Assembly (NCBI GenBank): GCA_947368535.1 | Contig: CANBHY010000001.1 | Coordinates: 62,001 to 126,000 of the forward strand | Direction of reading: 5' to 3' | Source of the DNA: an uncultured Clostridium sp. | Lineage (GTDB): Bacteria; Bacillota; Clostridia; TANB77; CAG-508 | Length of the DNA stretch: 64,000 nucleotides | Shown here: positions 28,115 through 36,730 of the stretch, piece by piece | Layout of the letters: the number at the start of each line of letters is the position of its first letter | Position numbering within the stretch: the stretch's first letter is position 1 | Notes under the pieces: model-generated | What the model was told of the DNA's origin: nothing | The model's input: only the letters and a program-made list of their open reading frames with translations | Databases searched by the model: none | Program-made: the position numbers and the translations under genes

Positions 28115-28648
28115 CTATATTATTAAAATTCCTTGTATACACATTCTTTTTTCTGGTTTATTTTCTACACATGTTATTAGTGTTATTTTATTTTCTTTAG
28201 TATTTTCTACTACTTCAACATCAGTATCTTGTATTATTCTTATTTGATTTATTTTATAAGTCATTTTTAAATCTTTATATTCATATATAATTTCGTCACC
28301 TATTTTTAATTTTTTTAGATCTTTAAAATAATTTACAGGATAACCTCTGTTATGTGCTGCTAATGATATATTTCCTAAAATATATCCGCTATCTGTAAAA
28401 TGTCCAACATATTTATTTAGTATATCTACTTCTGTTCCATCTTTTATTGGTGCTATTAAATTTATATTTGGAATTTTTATATTCCATATTTCTGTTGAAA
28501 ATTTTCTTTTTTCTGTTGGTATTTCTTTAATTTTAGTTATTTTATATATTTTTTGAATATTTTTATTATTAACTATTGTTAGCGGTAATAGTACTTGTGT
28601 CGCTATAAATAGTAATATTAGTAATATTAAAGATGCTTTTTTTATCAA
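28115..28648 (-). CDS. Sortase family transpeptidase
   Basis: 177 residues: N-terminal membrane helix (about 5-26), then the sortase barrel with catalytic His in LAAHN (H99), Cys in TLITC (C160) and Arg in ENKPEKR (R168). It cuts LPxTG-type signals and joins the protein to the cell wall or to a pilus. It precedes the thioester protein by 13 nt, so the two were a dedicated pair. The short length and small spacing resemble class D-type enzymes; class is not certain. Confidence 0.9.
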   Translation of the reverse strand: MIKKASLILLILLFIATQVLLPLTIVNNKNIQKIYKITKIKEIPTEKRKFSTEIWNIKIPNINLIAPIKDGTEVDILNKYVGHFTDSGYILGNISLAAHNRGYPVNYFKDLKKLKIGDEIIYEYKDLKMTYKINQIRIIQDTDVEVVENTKENKITLITCVENKPEKRMCIQGILII

Positions 28649-28669
28649 TACTGTAATCGCCTCTTTTCC

Positions 28670-28698
28670 TTGAATCTAGTGCATTTTCATGATATAAT
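28670..28698 (+). promoter_or_regulatory. Promoter of 289-aa foreign gene
   Basis: TTGAAT (28670-28675), 17 nt, TATAAT (28693-28698). It is divergent from the sortase gene. Confidence 0.75.
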
Positions 28699-28704
28699 AT
28701 ATAT

Positions 28705-28729
28705 GATGAATTTCTGTTTAAGAGTAGCA
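28705..28729 (+). repeat. Leader element complementary to the trailer at 29622-29640
   Basis: The leader of the 289-residue gene has GATGAATTTC (28705-28714) and GAGTAGCA (28722-28729). Exact reverse complements occur in the same order after the gene: GAAATTCATC (29622-29631) and TGCTACTC (29633-29640). The order makes the two pairings cross, unlike a simple inverted repeat. Either these are cassette ends or they are leader-trailer RNA pairing sites. Confidence 0.55.
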
Positions 28730-28743
28730 CAAGGAGGTCTATT

Positions 28744-29613
28744 ATGAAAAGATTTTTTAAACAGATCATCAGCTGCATGGTTTTGGCTTTTATTGCAGTT
28801 GCTTCTGTAGGATATATTATCAATTATCGGGCTACGGGAGAGCTTTCTTTTACATCTCGTAATACCCAGGTATATTCTGCATCAGACTTGGTAACACACA
28901 TCTATACGCTAAACCCTGGTGATAGTTTCATTGCTCTTGCCAATTTTGGAGATAACGATAGTATTAAAATAAGGTTTGAAAATGATGAAGGGAAAGAAAA
29001 AATTGGATTCATACATTTTTCTGATTGTTATACGTATGAATTTCCTTTATCTGTCTCTTATTCTTCAGTTGCTGCGAAGCCTAGTATTATTCTTTCGTTT
29101 AAATCCAGCATAACTTTCGATCTTTTTTTGAAAGAATTTATTCGGAGCATAGAAGATTACGAGGTTATTGGCGTGTATATGGAGGATTCTGATTATTCAG
29201 AAGAGCAAATCAACTTGTCGACAATCTCACATTTTTGTGAAAATCAGCATATCCCTTATGGGTTCGTTTCAGCTTTTACAGATTTTTCTGTTCAAAACTA
29301 TATTGACAGTAAAGATGTTAATGCTGTTTTTGAATCCTATCGTATATTACCTGAAGTTTTTGATATTGATGCAGTTTTAGACAGTTATGATTTTGATAAA
29401 AATCTGTCTGCTTGCATTTTTCAAACCTCTTCAGTTAGACGGGATAACATTCAAAGATATTGGATTGACTCAATCAACAGTACTCATAGCATCTCTGAAG
29501 AAGAAATCCTGCTTATGAATTTGGAAGAAAGCGATTATGTAACATATGCTTCTGTTTCCGATAATCTGAAGGTTGAGATTCTTGATAGTTATAACAGTAT
29601 TGAAAGCAACTAG
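28744..29613 (+). CDS. Hypothetical membrane-anchored or secreted protein of foreign composition
   Basis: 289 residues: one N-terminal hydrophobic segment (about 7-27, VLAFIAVASVGYI) that acts as anchor or signal, then an outside domain of mixed alpha/beta type, acidic, with no motif I can place. It has its own promoter, a strong AAGGAGG and its own terminator. Codon use differs from the neighbours (more CGG, CTG, TCC, AAC-type codons), which suggests recent acquisition. It sits between a sortase/adhesin operon on one strand and DUF4364 on the other. Confidence 0.7.
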   Translation: MKRFFKQIISCMVLAFIAVASVGYIINYRATGELSFTSRNTQVYSASDLVTHIYTLNPGDSFIALANFGDNDSIKIRFENDEGKEKIGFIHFSDCYTYEFPLSVSYSSVAAKPSIILSFKSSITFDLFLKEFIRSIEDYEVIGVYMEDSDYSEEQINLSTISHFCENQHIPYGFVSAFTDFSVQNYIDSKDVNAVFESYRILPEVFDIDAVLDSYDFDKNLSACIFQTSSVRRDNIQRYWIDSINSTHSISEEEILLMNLEESDYVTYASVSDNLKVEILDSYNSIESN

Positions 29614-29621
29614 TTAATCCG

Positions 29622-29640
29622 GAAATTCATCATGCTACTC
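29622..29640 (+). repeat. Trailer element complementary to the leader of the same gene
   Basis: GAAATTCATC and TGCTACTC lie between the stop codon and the terminator. They are exact complements of two blocks just upstream of the gene's ribosome binding site. Confidence 0.55.
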
Positions 29641-29646
29641 GGAATT

Positions 29647-29667
29647 TAGGGCGTCTGCCCTTTTTTC
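29647..29667 (+). terminator. Terminator of the 289-aa gene
   Basis: AGGGC-GTCT-GCCCT followed by TTTTTC. Confidence 0.8.
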
Positions 29668-29950
29668 TTTTATTTTGAATAAAATGTTTTTGAAACTAAA
29701 ATATATTTAGTTTTTGAATAAAATATAATTTTATTTTAAAAAAATATAATTTTATTTTAAAAAAATAAATTGCAATTTAATGATTTCATATTAATATCTT
29801 TTTTATCTTTTGTAAAGCTTTTTCCATCGCCTTGATTCGACATTTTTCTCATTTATTTGTATTTTTTTATTTTATTTTATATTTTTTTATTATATAGTGT
29901 GTTATAATTATTTAGACTTATTATTGTAAGTCTCTTATTTTTGAAAGGAT
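29668..29950. other. AT-rich spacer with short tandem repeat
   Basis: No gene is visible. It holds two exact copies of a 21-bp unit starting AAATATAATTTT (29721-29741, 29742-29762) and, near its end, a TATAAT-type -10 box (about 29910-29915) that probably serves the DUF4364 gene. Confidence 0.6.
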
Positions 29951-29963
29951 TGTGAATTGCTTT

Positions 29964-30494
29964 ATGAAACTTGCAGAGGATAGTTCAAGCTTAGCTGAAC
30001 ATAAATTACTTGTTTTATATATTTTAAATAAAATTGGAAAGCCTATTAGTCAAAAGGCTCTTTTAGAATTGATTACATCTATAACCGAACTTAATTATTT
30101 TTATTTTCAGCAATTTTTGTTAGATTTAATTGAAAATAAATATGTAATTTCTTACAAAAAAGATGAAGAACTTTTATATAATATCACTCCTGAGGGAACA
30201 AGAGCTATAGAGCTTACTGCTGATATGATTCCTGGTATTTTAAAATTACAAGTTGATAATAATTTAAAAGAGAATCTTGATGATATTGAAGATAAATTTT
30301 CTGTTTCTTCTGATTACACTCCAATTGATGAAAATCATTTTACTGTTAAATGTAAGATTGTTGAGAATAATAATATTATGTTTGAAATTCAAACTTTTGC
30401 TGGTTCTAAAGAACAGGCTAAAGTTATTGTTGATAATTGGAATACTAAGGCTGAAGAGATTTATCCTAAAATGTTGGATTTGCTTACAAAATAA
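29964..30494 (+). CDS. DUF4364 family protein
   Basis: 176 residues from the ATG at 29964 (a GTG at 29952 is also possible, but it is only 2 nt from the AAAGGA ribosome site). The first half is a winged-helix-like region (LAEHKLLVLYILNKIGKPISQKALLELI), and the second half is a beta-rich domain with ENNNIMFEIQTFAGSKEQAKVI. This matches the DUF4364 family of Clostridia, which may be regulators. Its terminator was split by the IS256-family element that follows. Confidence 0.8.
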   Translation: MKLAEDSSSLAEHKLLVLYILNKIGKPISQKALLELITSITELNYFYFQQFLLDLIENKYVISYKKDEELLYNITPEGTRAIELTADMIPGILKLQVDNNLKENLDDIEDKFSVSSDYTPIDENHFTVKCKIVENNNIMFEIQTFAGSKEQAKVIVDNWNTKAEEIYPKMLDLLTK

Positions 30495-30508
30495 AAAGAA
30501 AGCACTTT

Positions 30509-30516
30509 ATGCTTTC
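30509..30516. repeat. Target site duplication, left copy
   Basis: ATGCTTTC directly before the left end of the insertion element; the identical 8 bp follow the right end at 32002-32009. Confidence 0.9.
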
Positions 30517-30589
30517 GAGAGTATAGAAAAAGTTGTGTAAATAAATCCTTCCGTGATAAAATAAAAAATATCAAGGAGGGATTTTTTCT

Positions 30590-31813
30590 ATGGGTAAAAA
30601 AGTAGAAAAAGAAAAAAATGAATTAGTAGAGGAATTTTTTAGAAAGAATGATCCGAAGAACATCAAATCAATGAGTGATATGTATGCAGCATGGAAAGAT
30701 TTCTTTGCCCCTGCTTTTCAACAATTATTAGACGCAGAAATGGAAACTAAGCTAGGATATTCAAAAAATGAACGAACAGATAACGAAAATTACCGAAATG
30801 GATATTATCCAGAAAGAACCGTATCAACAGAAATGGGAGATATTCCAGTAAAAGTACCAAGAGATAGAAATGGAGAAATCAATTCTGATTTAGTTCCTAA
30901 ATATTCCAGAACTGTAAATGGATTTGATGAAAAAGTAATTGCCATGTATGCTTTAGGATTATCAGATAAAGACATACAAGAACAAATAAAAGATATATTT
31001 GGCTGTAATTTATCGCCAGATATGATAAGTGATATAACAGACAAAATCATACCAGAAATCCAAGAATGGAAGAAAAGAAGATTAGAAGAAGTGTACCCAA
31101 TCATATTTATAGATGCTACTCATTTTCATGTGCGAGATAATGGACAAATAGTAAAGAAAGCAGCATATGTAGTATTAGGAATAGATAGGGATGGTATGAA
31201 GAAGGTATTAGATATTACGATAGGAGAAAATGAAAGTGCAAAATATTGGATGACAGTATTGAATGGATTAAAAAATCGAGGAGTTCAAGATATTCTAGTA
31301 TTATGTGCAGATGGTTTAACAGGACTAAAAGAAGCAATATCAGCTATTTTTCCAAAAACAGAATATCAAAGATGTATTGTACATCAAATAAGGAACTCTT
31401 TAAAGTATGTCCCATATACAGACAAGAAAGAACTAGCAAAGGATTTAAAGACAGTATATCAAGCATCAACAGAAGAAATAGCCTATACAAATTTATTAGA
31501 GTTAGATGAAAAATGGAAGAATAGATATCCAGGAGCAATACAAAGTTGGATAGACAATTGGGATGTATTAAGTGTATTCTTTAAGTTTACAGCAGAGATA
31601 AGAAAAATCATGTATACAACAAATGCAATAGAAAGCTTAAATAGTACATATAAAAGGATTAATCGTAACAGAAATGTATTTCCAACAGATATGTCGCTAT
31701 TAAAAGTTCTATATTTATCAACATTAAAAGCAGAGAAAAAATGGTCAAGAATGATTAGTAAATGGGATTTATGCCTATCTCAATTTAGAATTATGTATGA
31801 AGGCAGAATCTAA
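30590..31813 (+). CDS. IS256 family transposase (mutator type)
   Basis: 407 residues, full length. The DDE residues are visible: D175 in IIFIDATHFH, D241 in VLCADGLTG and E348 in TNAIESLNS. The family block around CIVHQIRNSLKYV is also present. It catalyses cut-and-copy transposition through a circular intermediate. GGAGGG precedes the ATG. It fills most of an element with intact ends and no stop codons or frameshifts. Confidence 0.97.
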   Translation: MGKKVEKEKNELVEEFFRKNDPKNIKSMSDMYAAWKDFFAPAFQQLLDAEMETKLGYSKNERTDNENYRNGYYPERTVSTEMGDIPVKVPRDRNGEINSDLVPKYSRTVNGFDEKVIAMYALGLSDKDIQEQIKDIFGCNLSPDMISDITDKIIPEIQEWKKRRLEEVYPIIFIDATHFHVRDNGQIVKKAAYVVLGIDRDGMKKVLDITIGENESAKYWMTVLNGLKNRGVQDILVLCADGLTGLKEAISAIFPKTEYQRCIVHQIRNSLKYVPYTDKKELAKDLKTVYQASTEEIAYTNLLELDEKWKNRYPGAIQSWIDNWDVLSVFFKFTAEIRKIMYTTNAIESLNSTYKRINRNRNVFPTDMSLLKVLYLSTLKAEKKWSRMISKWDLCLSQFRIMYEGRI

Positions 31814-31867
31814 ATTTAAGCCTAAAAATAATAGGCTTAAGAAGCAAATTTCTTAAGTCCTATTAAG

Positions 31868-31885
31868 TTTACACAACTTTTTCTA
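31868..31885. repeat. Internal extra copy of the IS end
   Basis: Eighteen bases identical to the complement of 30525-30542 in the left inverted repeat, 116 bp inside the right end. This suggests that an older right end was extended, or that the element carries a duplicated end. Confidence 0.7.
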
Positions 31886-32001
31886 AAAGATTGATTTTTT
31901 AGAAAAATATAGATAAAATAAAATTAGTTATAAAAATGTTAATTTTTTTCAAGTTATCAATCGGAAGGAAATCCGATTTACACAACTTTTACGATAGTCT
32001 C

Positions 32002-32009
32002 ATGCTTTC
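32002..32009. repeat. Target site duplication, right copy
   Basis: ATGCTTTC directly after the right end of the element, identical to 30509-30516. Confidence 0.9.
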
Positions 32010-32016
32010 TTTTTTG

Positions 32017-32277
32017 TTATCTACTTCTTTCGCCTCTTGAACGATCTCTAAATCTTATTCTTTCTTTTTGTCTATCTCGTATATTTTCATCTCTATATCT
32101 TTCTTTTATTGTAGTTGCTCTTACTAAAACATCATCATGTATATATTCTTTAGTAACTATTACATCCTTGTATTTATTTCTTAAGTCTTTTGCATAACTT
32201 TCAGCTGATTCATCTCTATCTTTAATTTCTTTATAATTCTTTTTGTAAAACATTTTACTTTCTAATTCTTCTTCCAT
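32017..32277 (-). CDS. Small highly charged hypothetical protein
   Basis: 86 residues, rich in Arg, Lys, Asp and Glu, with an Arg-rich tail (RQKERIRFRDRSRGERSR) that may bind nucleic acid. No domain is recognised. It lies 13 nt downstream of the RNA methyltransferase gene on the same strand and so probably shares its transcript. Its terminator was the one disrupted by the insertion element next to it. Confidence 0.6.
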   Translation of the reverse strand: MEEELESKMFYKKNYKEIKDRDESAESYAKDLRNKYKDVIVTKEYIHDDVLVRATTIKERYRDENIRDRQKERIRFRDRSRGERSR

Positions 32278-32290
32278 TTTACTACCTCTT

Positions 32291-33076
32291 TTACTTTAAA
32301 TTTTTCCTCATCGCTTCATATAAAATAATTGCAGTTGCTACTGATGCATTTAAGCTTTCTGTTTTTCCTGGCATAGGTATTTTTACTTTTTCATCTGCTA
32401 ATTCTAATACTTCATTTGATACTCCATTTGCCTCATTTCCTATTACTATTGCACTTTTTTCATAGTCTACATCATATATTTTTTTATCAGTTTGCAAGTT
32501 TGTTGTTACTATTTTTATTTTATGTTTTTTCATATCTTTTAATGTTTTTACTAGATTATCGCTTTCAATTATATTAACTCTAAAGATTGCTCCCATTGTT
32601 GATCTTACTACTTTTGGATTATATATGTCACTACTACCTTTTGAAACTATTATTTGTTTTAAGTTTAGACTATCTGCTGTTCTTAGTATTGTTCCCATAT
32701 TTCCTGGATCTTGAATATCATCTAAAACTAAAAATAAATTTTCATCATAATTTATAACATTATTACTCTTCTCTTTTTCTATTACTGCGAGTATCCCTTG
32801 TGGGTTTACTACATTTGTTAAACTTAAGAATATCTTTTCAGTAACATATATGCATTCATACTTTGCAATTTCGTATTTTGCATCTTCATCTATATTATTT
32901 TCTTGTTTACAATCGTCACAAACTATTATTAACTTAATTTTTGCGTTTTCGTTTATTGCTTCTTTTATTAATTTTATTCCTTCAATTATATAACAATTTT
33001 CTTGATCTCTATACTTTTTATCTTTTAATTTTTTTAACTTTTTTATAGTTTCATTATCTTTGCTTGAAATTACCAT
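32291..33076 (-). CDS. TrmH/SpoU family RNA 2'-O-methyltransferase
   Basis: 261 residues from the ATG at 33076, which has AGGAAG 5 nt upstream (the frame also opens at a TTG 15 nt earlier). An N-terminal substrate-binding domain (KKLKKLKDKKYRDQENCYIIEGIKLI) precedes the knotted SPOUT domain with DIQDPGNMGTILRTAD, NEANGVSNEVL and IPMPGKTESLNASVA, which form the SAM pocket. It is likely a 23S rRNA or tRNA ribose methyltransferase; the exact site is unknown. It lies just downstream of mfd. Confidence 0.92.
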   Translation of the reverse strand: MVISSKDNETIKKLKKLKDKKYRDQENCYIIEGIKLIKEAINENAKIKLIIVCDDCKQENNIDEDAKYEIAKYECIYVTEKIFLSLTNVVNPQGILAVIEKEKSNNVINYDENLFLVLDDIQDPGNMGTILRTADSLNLKQIIVSKGSSDIYNPKVVRSTMGAIFRVNIIESDNLVKTLKDMKKHKIKIVTTNLQTDKKIYDVDYEKSAIVIGNEANGVSNEVLELADEKVKIPMPGKTESLNASVATAIILYEAMRKNLK

Positions 33077-33107
33077 ATAACTTCCTTTCAAAATTAAATT
33101 TATGTAT

Positions 33108-36100
33108 TTATTTTATATCTGTCAAGAATTTTTTTATTTCTTTTAGTATATCATTAATATCTTTTAGAATATATGTTACATATGGATTTTTGGCTGGTGA
33201 GAATTTTATCCTCATTCCATATTTTTTAATTAACTCATCTACTACTTGAAAATCAAATAGTTTTTCATCAAAATAGAATATAACTTTATTTGTTTTTTGA
33301 GATATTTTTATTATATTTTTATCTCTACACATATTTCTTATTCGTGCTATATCAATAAGTTTCTCAATTTCTTTTGGCATATTTCCATATCTGTCGATTA
33401 TTGAATCTGTTATATCTTTTAATTCTTCTTCGTTTTTACATAAAGCAATTGCTTGGTATATTTCTATTTTTTGATTTGAATCTTCTATATATTCATCTGG
33501 TATATAACTTGATACATTTAGTTCTAATTGTACGTCAATTTCTTCTTGTACTTCAATACCTTTCATTTCACTTACTACTTGATCTAATAATTTGCAATAC
33601 ATATCATATCCAACTTGTTCCATATGTCCATGTTGCATTTCTCCTAGTATACTTCCAGCTCCTCTTATTTCTAAGTCTCTCATTGCAATTTTAAATCCTG
33701 ATCCAAATTCAGTGAATTCTTTTATTGCTTTTAATCTTTTATCTGCTATTTCTGATAATAGTTTGTCTTTTTTATACATAATATATGCATAACCTTGTTT
33801 ATCACTTCTTCCAACTCTTCCTCTTATTTGATATAATTGTGCTAATCCAAGTCTATCAGCATTTTCAACAACTATTGAATTTGCGTTTGGAATATCTATC
33901 CCTGATTCTAAAATTGTTGTACAAACTAGCACATTTATTTTTTTATTTATAAAGTCTTGCATTATTTCTTCTAGCTCTCTACCAGTCATTTTTCCATGTG
34001 CTATTCCTATTTTCGCTTCTGGTACTAGTTCTTGTAATTTATTTGCTTTTCTTTCTATTCCCTCTACATTGTTGTACAAATAAAATACTTGTCCTTCATG
34101 CTCTAATTCTTTTGTTATTGCTTCTTTTACAATTTCGTCATCATATTCTAAAACATATGTCTGCACTGGTTTTCTATTTTGTGGAGGTTCATAAATTACT
34201 GACATGTCTCTAATTCCAAGAATAGACATATGTAAAGTTCTTGGAATTGGTGTAGCTGTCATTGTCAATACATCCACATTTGTTTTTAATTCTTTAATTT
34301 TCTCTTTATCTTTTACACCAAAACGATGTTCTTCGTCAATTATTAATAATCCTAAATTTTTAAATTCTATATCTTTGCTAAGTAATCTATGAGTTCCAAT
34401 TACTACGTCTATTTCCCCTTGTTTAATTTTTTTAGCTATTTCTGTTTGTTCTTTTTTAGTTTTAAATCTATTTAATAAAGCTACTCTTATCGGAAATTTT
34501 TCCATTCTTTCTTTAAAGCTATCATATTGTTGCTGTGCTAAAATTGTTGTTGGAACTAAGTATGCTACTTGTTTTTGATCCATGCAAGCCTTAAAAGCTC
34601 CTCTTATTGCTACTTCTGTTTTTCCGTATCCTACATCTCCACAAAGAAGTCTATCCATTGGCTTTTCTGATTCCATATCTTTTTTTACTTCTTCTATGCA
34701 TCTTATTTGGTCATCTGTTTCTACATATGGAAAACTATCTTCAAACTCTGTTTGCCATACTGTATCTTTAGAAAAACTATATCCTTTTGAATGTTGTCTT
34801 TTAGCATATAATTCTATTAATTCTTTAGCTACTTCTCTTAAATTATTCTTTACTTTTGATTTAGTATTTTCCCATTCTTTGCTTCCTAATCTATTTATCT
34901 TCGGAGCTCCATCTCCTGAACCTATATATTTTCGTATGTTGTCTAGTGAACTTGTTGGAATATATAGGATATCTCCATCTTTATATTTCACTTTAATATA
35001 GTCTTTTGTTACTCCATCTGCTTTTATAGTATTTACACCTATGTATTCTCCTATTCCATGAGTTCTATGAACTATGTAATCTCCTACTTTTAAGTCTGCA
35101 AATATTACTGTTTCTCCCTCTTTGAAGCTTTGTGTTAATTTTGTTTTTTTCTTTTCTTTTATTGTAAATAATTCATCTGCTGCTATTACTAAAAGATTGG
35201 CATCAAAGCTTTCAAATCCAGCAGATATAGTTCCAGATGTGATTGTTACCACCCCTGGAACTATGTCATTTTCTAATTTTTCATCTAATATATACTTTAT
35301 ATTTTTTTCATCTAATAGCTTTGATAATTTTTTTGCATTTTCAAAACTACCACTTAAGACTACTGTTTGTTTTTTGTTTTTATTTGCTTTTTGTAATTCC
35401 TCAAACAATAAATCCATTGAACCACGAAAAAAGTTGACCTCCCTATAGCTAAAGCTATATCCGTTTCTTTTTGCATGCATACTTTGGATATCTGTAAATC
35501 CAATTTCTTTATTTTCTAAATATATTGTTTGTTTTTTCTCTAGTTTTTCTGTTACTTTTGTATAATTTTTTAATTCTTGCAAACCTTGGATAGGTATTTT
35601 TTTCTTTTCTACTAATCCTTTTAAGATTGTTTCTGTATCCTTTATTATATTTTCTGATCGAGCTTTTATTTTTGAAGCTTCATCTAAAAATATTATATAG
35701 TCTTTACCTAGATAATCTAAAAATGTTTCTGGCTTATTATAAAAGTAATTAAAATATTTATCTATTTTATTAGAGTAATCTCCATTTTTTATTTGTTCAA
35801 TATCTTCTTTTGCAATATTATATAATACTCCTGCAAACTTGCTTTTCTCAATTTTTTCACATACTGTTTCTAAATCATTTTCTAGTATATATTCAAAAGC
35901 AGGATATATTTCTATTTCATTAACCATGTCTGTAGAACGTTGAGTTAATATATTAAATTTTCTAATTGAATCTATTTCATCTCCCCAAAACTCTACACGG
36001 ATTCCTGACTTATTATCTATTGCAATATCTGCGATTCCACCTCTTATGCTGAATTGTCCTTTTCCTTCTATTAGATCATATCTCTCATATCCTAATTTTA

Positions 36101-36566
36101 TTAAAGTTTCTTTTAATTGCTCTAGACTTAGCTCTTGTCCTACTTTTAAGTTTAATATATTTTGATATAGCACTTTTCTTGAAATCATGGGCTGCATTGC
36201 CGCTTCTATTGTTGTAACTATTATATTGCCTTTTTGGTTTACTATATCATTTAATATTTTTATTCTTTCAAATAATGTATCTTTACTTTCGGCAATATAA
36301 TCATAAGCAAAAATTTCTTTTTTGGGAAAGAAATCCACTTTTTCTTCAAAATATGTTAAATCTTTTACTATTTTCTTTGCTTGCAATTCATTATAAGTAA
36401 TTATGCATATTGGCTTCTCTTCATAAAAATGTGTTGAATATGCTAAATGAATTTTTCCACTGTCTGTCATTCCTGATATCATCATTGGTGATATTTCTTT
36501 AGACACATCATCTAAATATGTTTTATATTTCTTCACGTTTGGAATTGTTTTTACCAATGAATTCAT
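33108..36566 (-). CDS. mfd: Transcription-repair coupling factor Mfd
   Basis: 1152 residues, full length. Order: UvrB-like N-terminal modules, the RNA polymerase-interacting Tudor-like domain (GDYIVHRTHGIGEYIGV), and the RecG-like motor with Walker A LLCGDVGYGKTEVA, the DEEH box in LLIIDEEHRFGV, motif III TMTATPIPRTL and motif VI QIRGRVGRSDKQGYAY. The C-terminal regulatory domain follows. It pushes stalled RNA polymerase off lesions and recruits UvrA. GAGGAG precedes the ATG. Confidence 0.97.
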   Translation of the reverse strand: MNSLVKTIPNVKKYKTYLDDVSKEISPMMISGMTDSGKIHLAYSTHFYEEKPICIITYNELQAKKIVKDLTYFEEKVDFFPKKEIFAYDYIAESKDTLFERIKILNDIVNQKGNIIVTTIEAAMQPMISRKVLYQNILNLKVGQELSLEQLKETLIKLGYERYDLIEGKGQFSIRGGIADIAIDNKSGIRVEFWGDEIDSIRKFNILTQRSTDMVNEIEIYPAFEYILENDLETVCEKIEKSKFAGVLYNIAKEDIEQIKNGDYSNKIDKYFNYFYNKPETFLDYLGKDYIIFLDEASKIKARSENIIKDTETILKGLVEKKKIPIQGLQELKNYTKVTEKLEKKQTIYLENKEIGFTDIQSMHAKRNGYSFSYREVNFFRGSMDLLFEELQKANKNKKQTVVLSGSFENAKKLSKLLDEKNIKYILDEKLENDIVPGVVTITSGTISAGFESFDANLLVIAADELFTIKEKKKTKLTQSFKEGETVIFADLKVGDYIVHRTHGIGEYIGVNTIKADGVTKDYIKVKYKDGDILYIPTSSLDNIRKYIGSGDGAPKINRLGSKEWENTKSKVKNNLREVAKELIELYAKRQHSKGYSFSKDTVWQTEFEDSFPYVETDDQIRCIEEVKKDMESEKPMDRLLCGDVGYGKTEVAIRGAFKACMDQKQVAYLVPTTILAQQQYDSFKERMEKFPIRVALLNRFKTKKEQTEIAKKIKQGEIDVVIGTHRLLSKDIEFKNLGLLIIDEEHRFGVKDKEKIKELKTNVDVLTMTATPIPRTLHMSILGIRDMSVIYEPPQNRKPVQTYVLEYDDEIVKEAITKELEHEGQVFYLYNNVEGIERKANKLQELVPEAKIGIAHGKMTGRELEEIMQDFINKKINVLVCTTILESGIDIPNANSIVVENADRLGLAQLYQIRGRVGRSDKQGYAYIMYKKDKLLSEIADKRLKAIKEFTEFGSGFKIAMRDLEIRGAGSILGEMQHGHMEQVGYDMYCKLLDQVVSEMKGIEVQEEIDVQLELNVSSYIPDEYIEDSNQKIEIYQAIALCKNEEELKDITDSIIDRYGNMPKEIEKLIDIARIRNMCRDKNIIKISQKTNKVIFYFDEKLFDFQVVDELIKKYGMRIKFSPAKNPYVTYILKDINDILKEIKKFLTDIK

Positions 36567-36665
36567 ATTTATCTCCTCTATATTTATATATATTTAAATT
36601 CTGTCTTTATTTATAAACTCAGTTTAAAATTATATCACGTTTTTCTATATCTTTCAATTGTTTTC

Positions 36666-36694
36666 TTGTAAATCATTTATATTAGTGGTATAAT
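36666..36694 (+). promoter_or_regulatory. Promoter of the 741-aa gene
   Basis: TTGTAA (36666-36671), 17 nt, TATAAT (36689-36694), with AAAGGA before the gene at 36717-36722. Confidence 0.65.
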
Positions 36695-36730
36695 ATTCAT
36701 AGTTTTTATGTTAACAGAAAGGATTTTTTT

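Larger units (their letters stand above)
30517..32001 (+). mobile_element. IS256 family insertion sequence (1485 bp)
   Basis: The terminal inverted repeats are about 26 bp with 23 matches: left GAGAGTATAG... (30517-30542), right the complement ending ...GATAGTCTC at 32001. Both share AAAAGTTGTGTAAAT. An 8-bp duplication (ATGCTTTC) lies on each side, the size expected for IS256. The single transposase is intact with all three acidic residues, so the element may be active. An extra copy of the end sequence, TTTACACAACTTTTTCTA, lies inside at 31868-31885. If the element is removed the flanks restore a terminator, AAAGAAAGCA...TGCTTTCTTTTTT. Confidence 0.95.

Noticed and set aside
29721..29762. 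Tandem repeat as a possible origin or iteron array
   Set aside because: Only two copies of an AT-only 21-bp unit, with no replication gene near.
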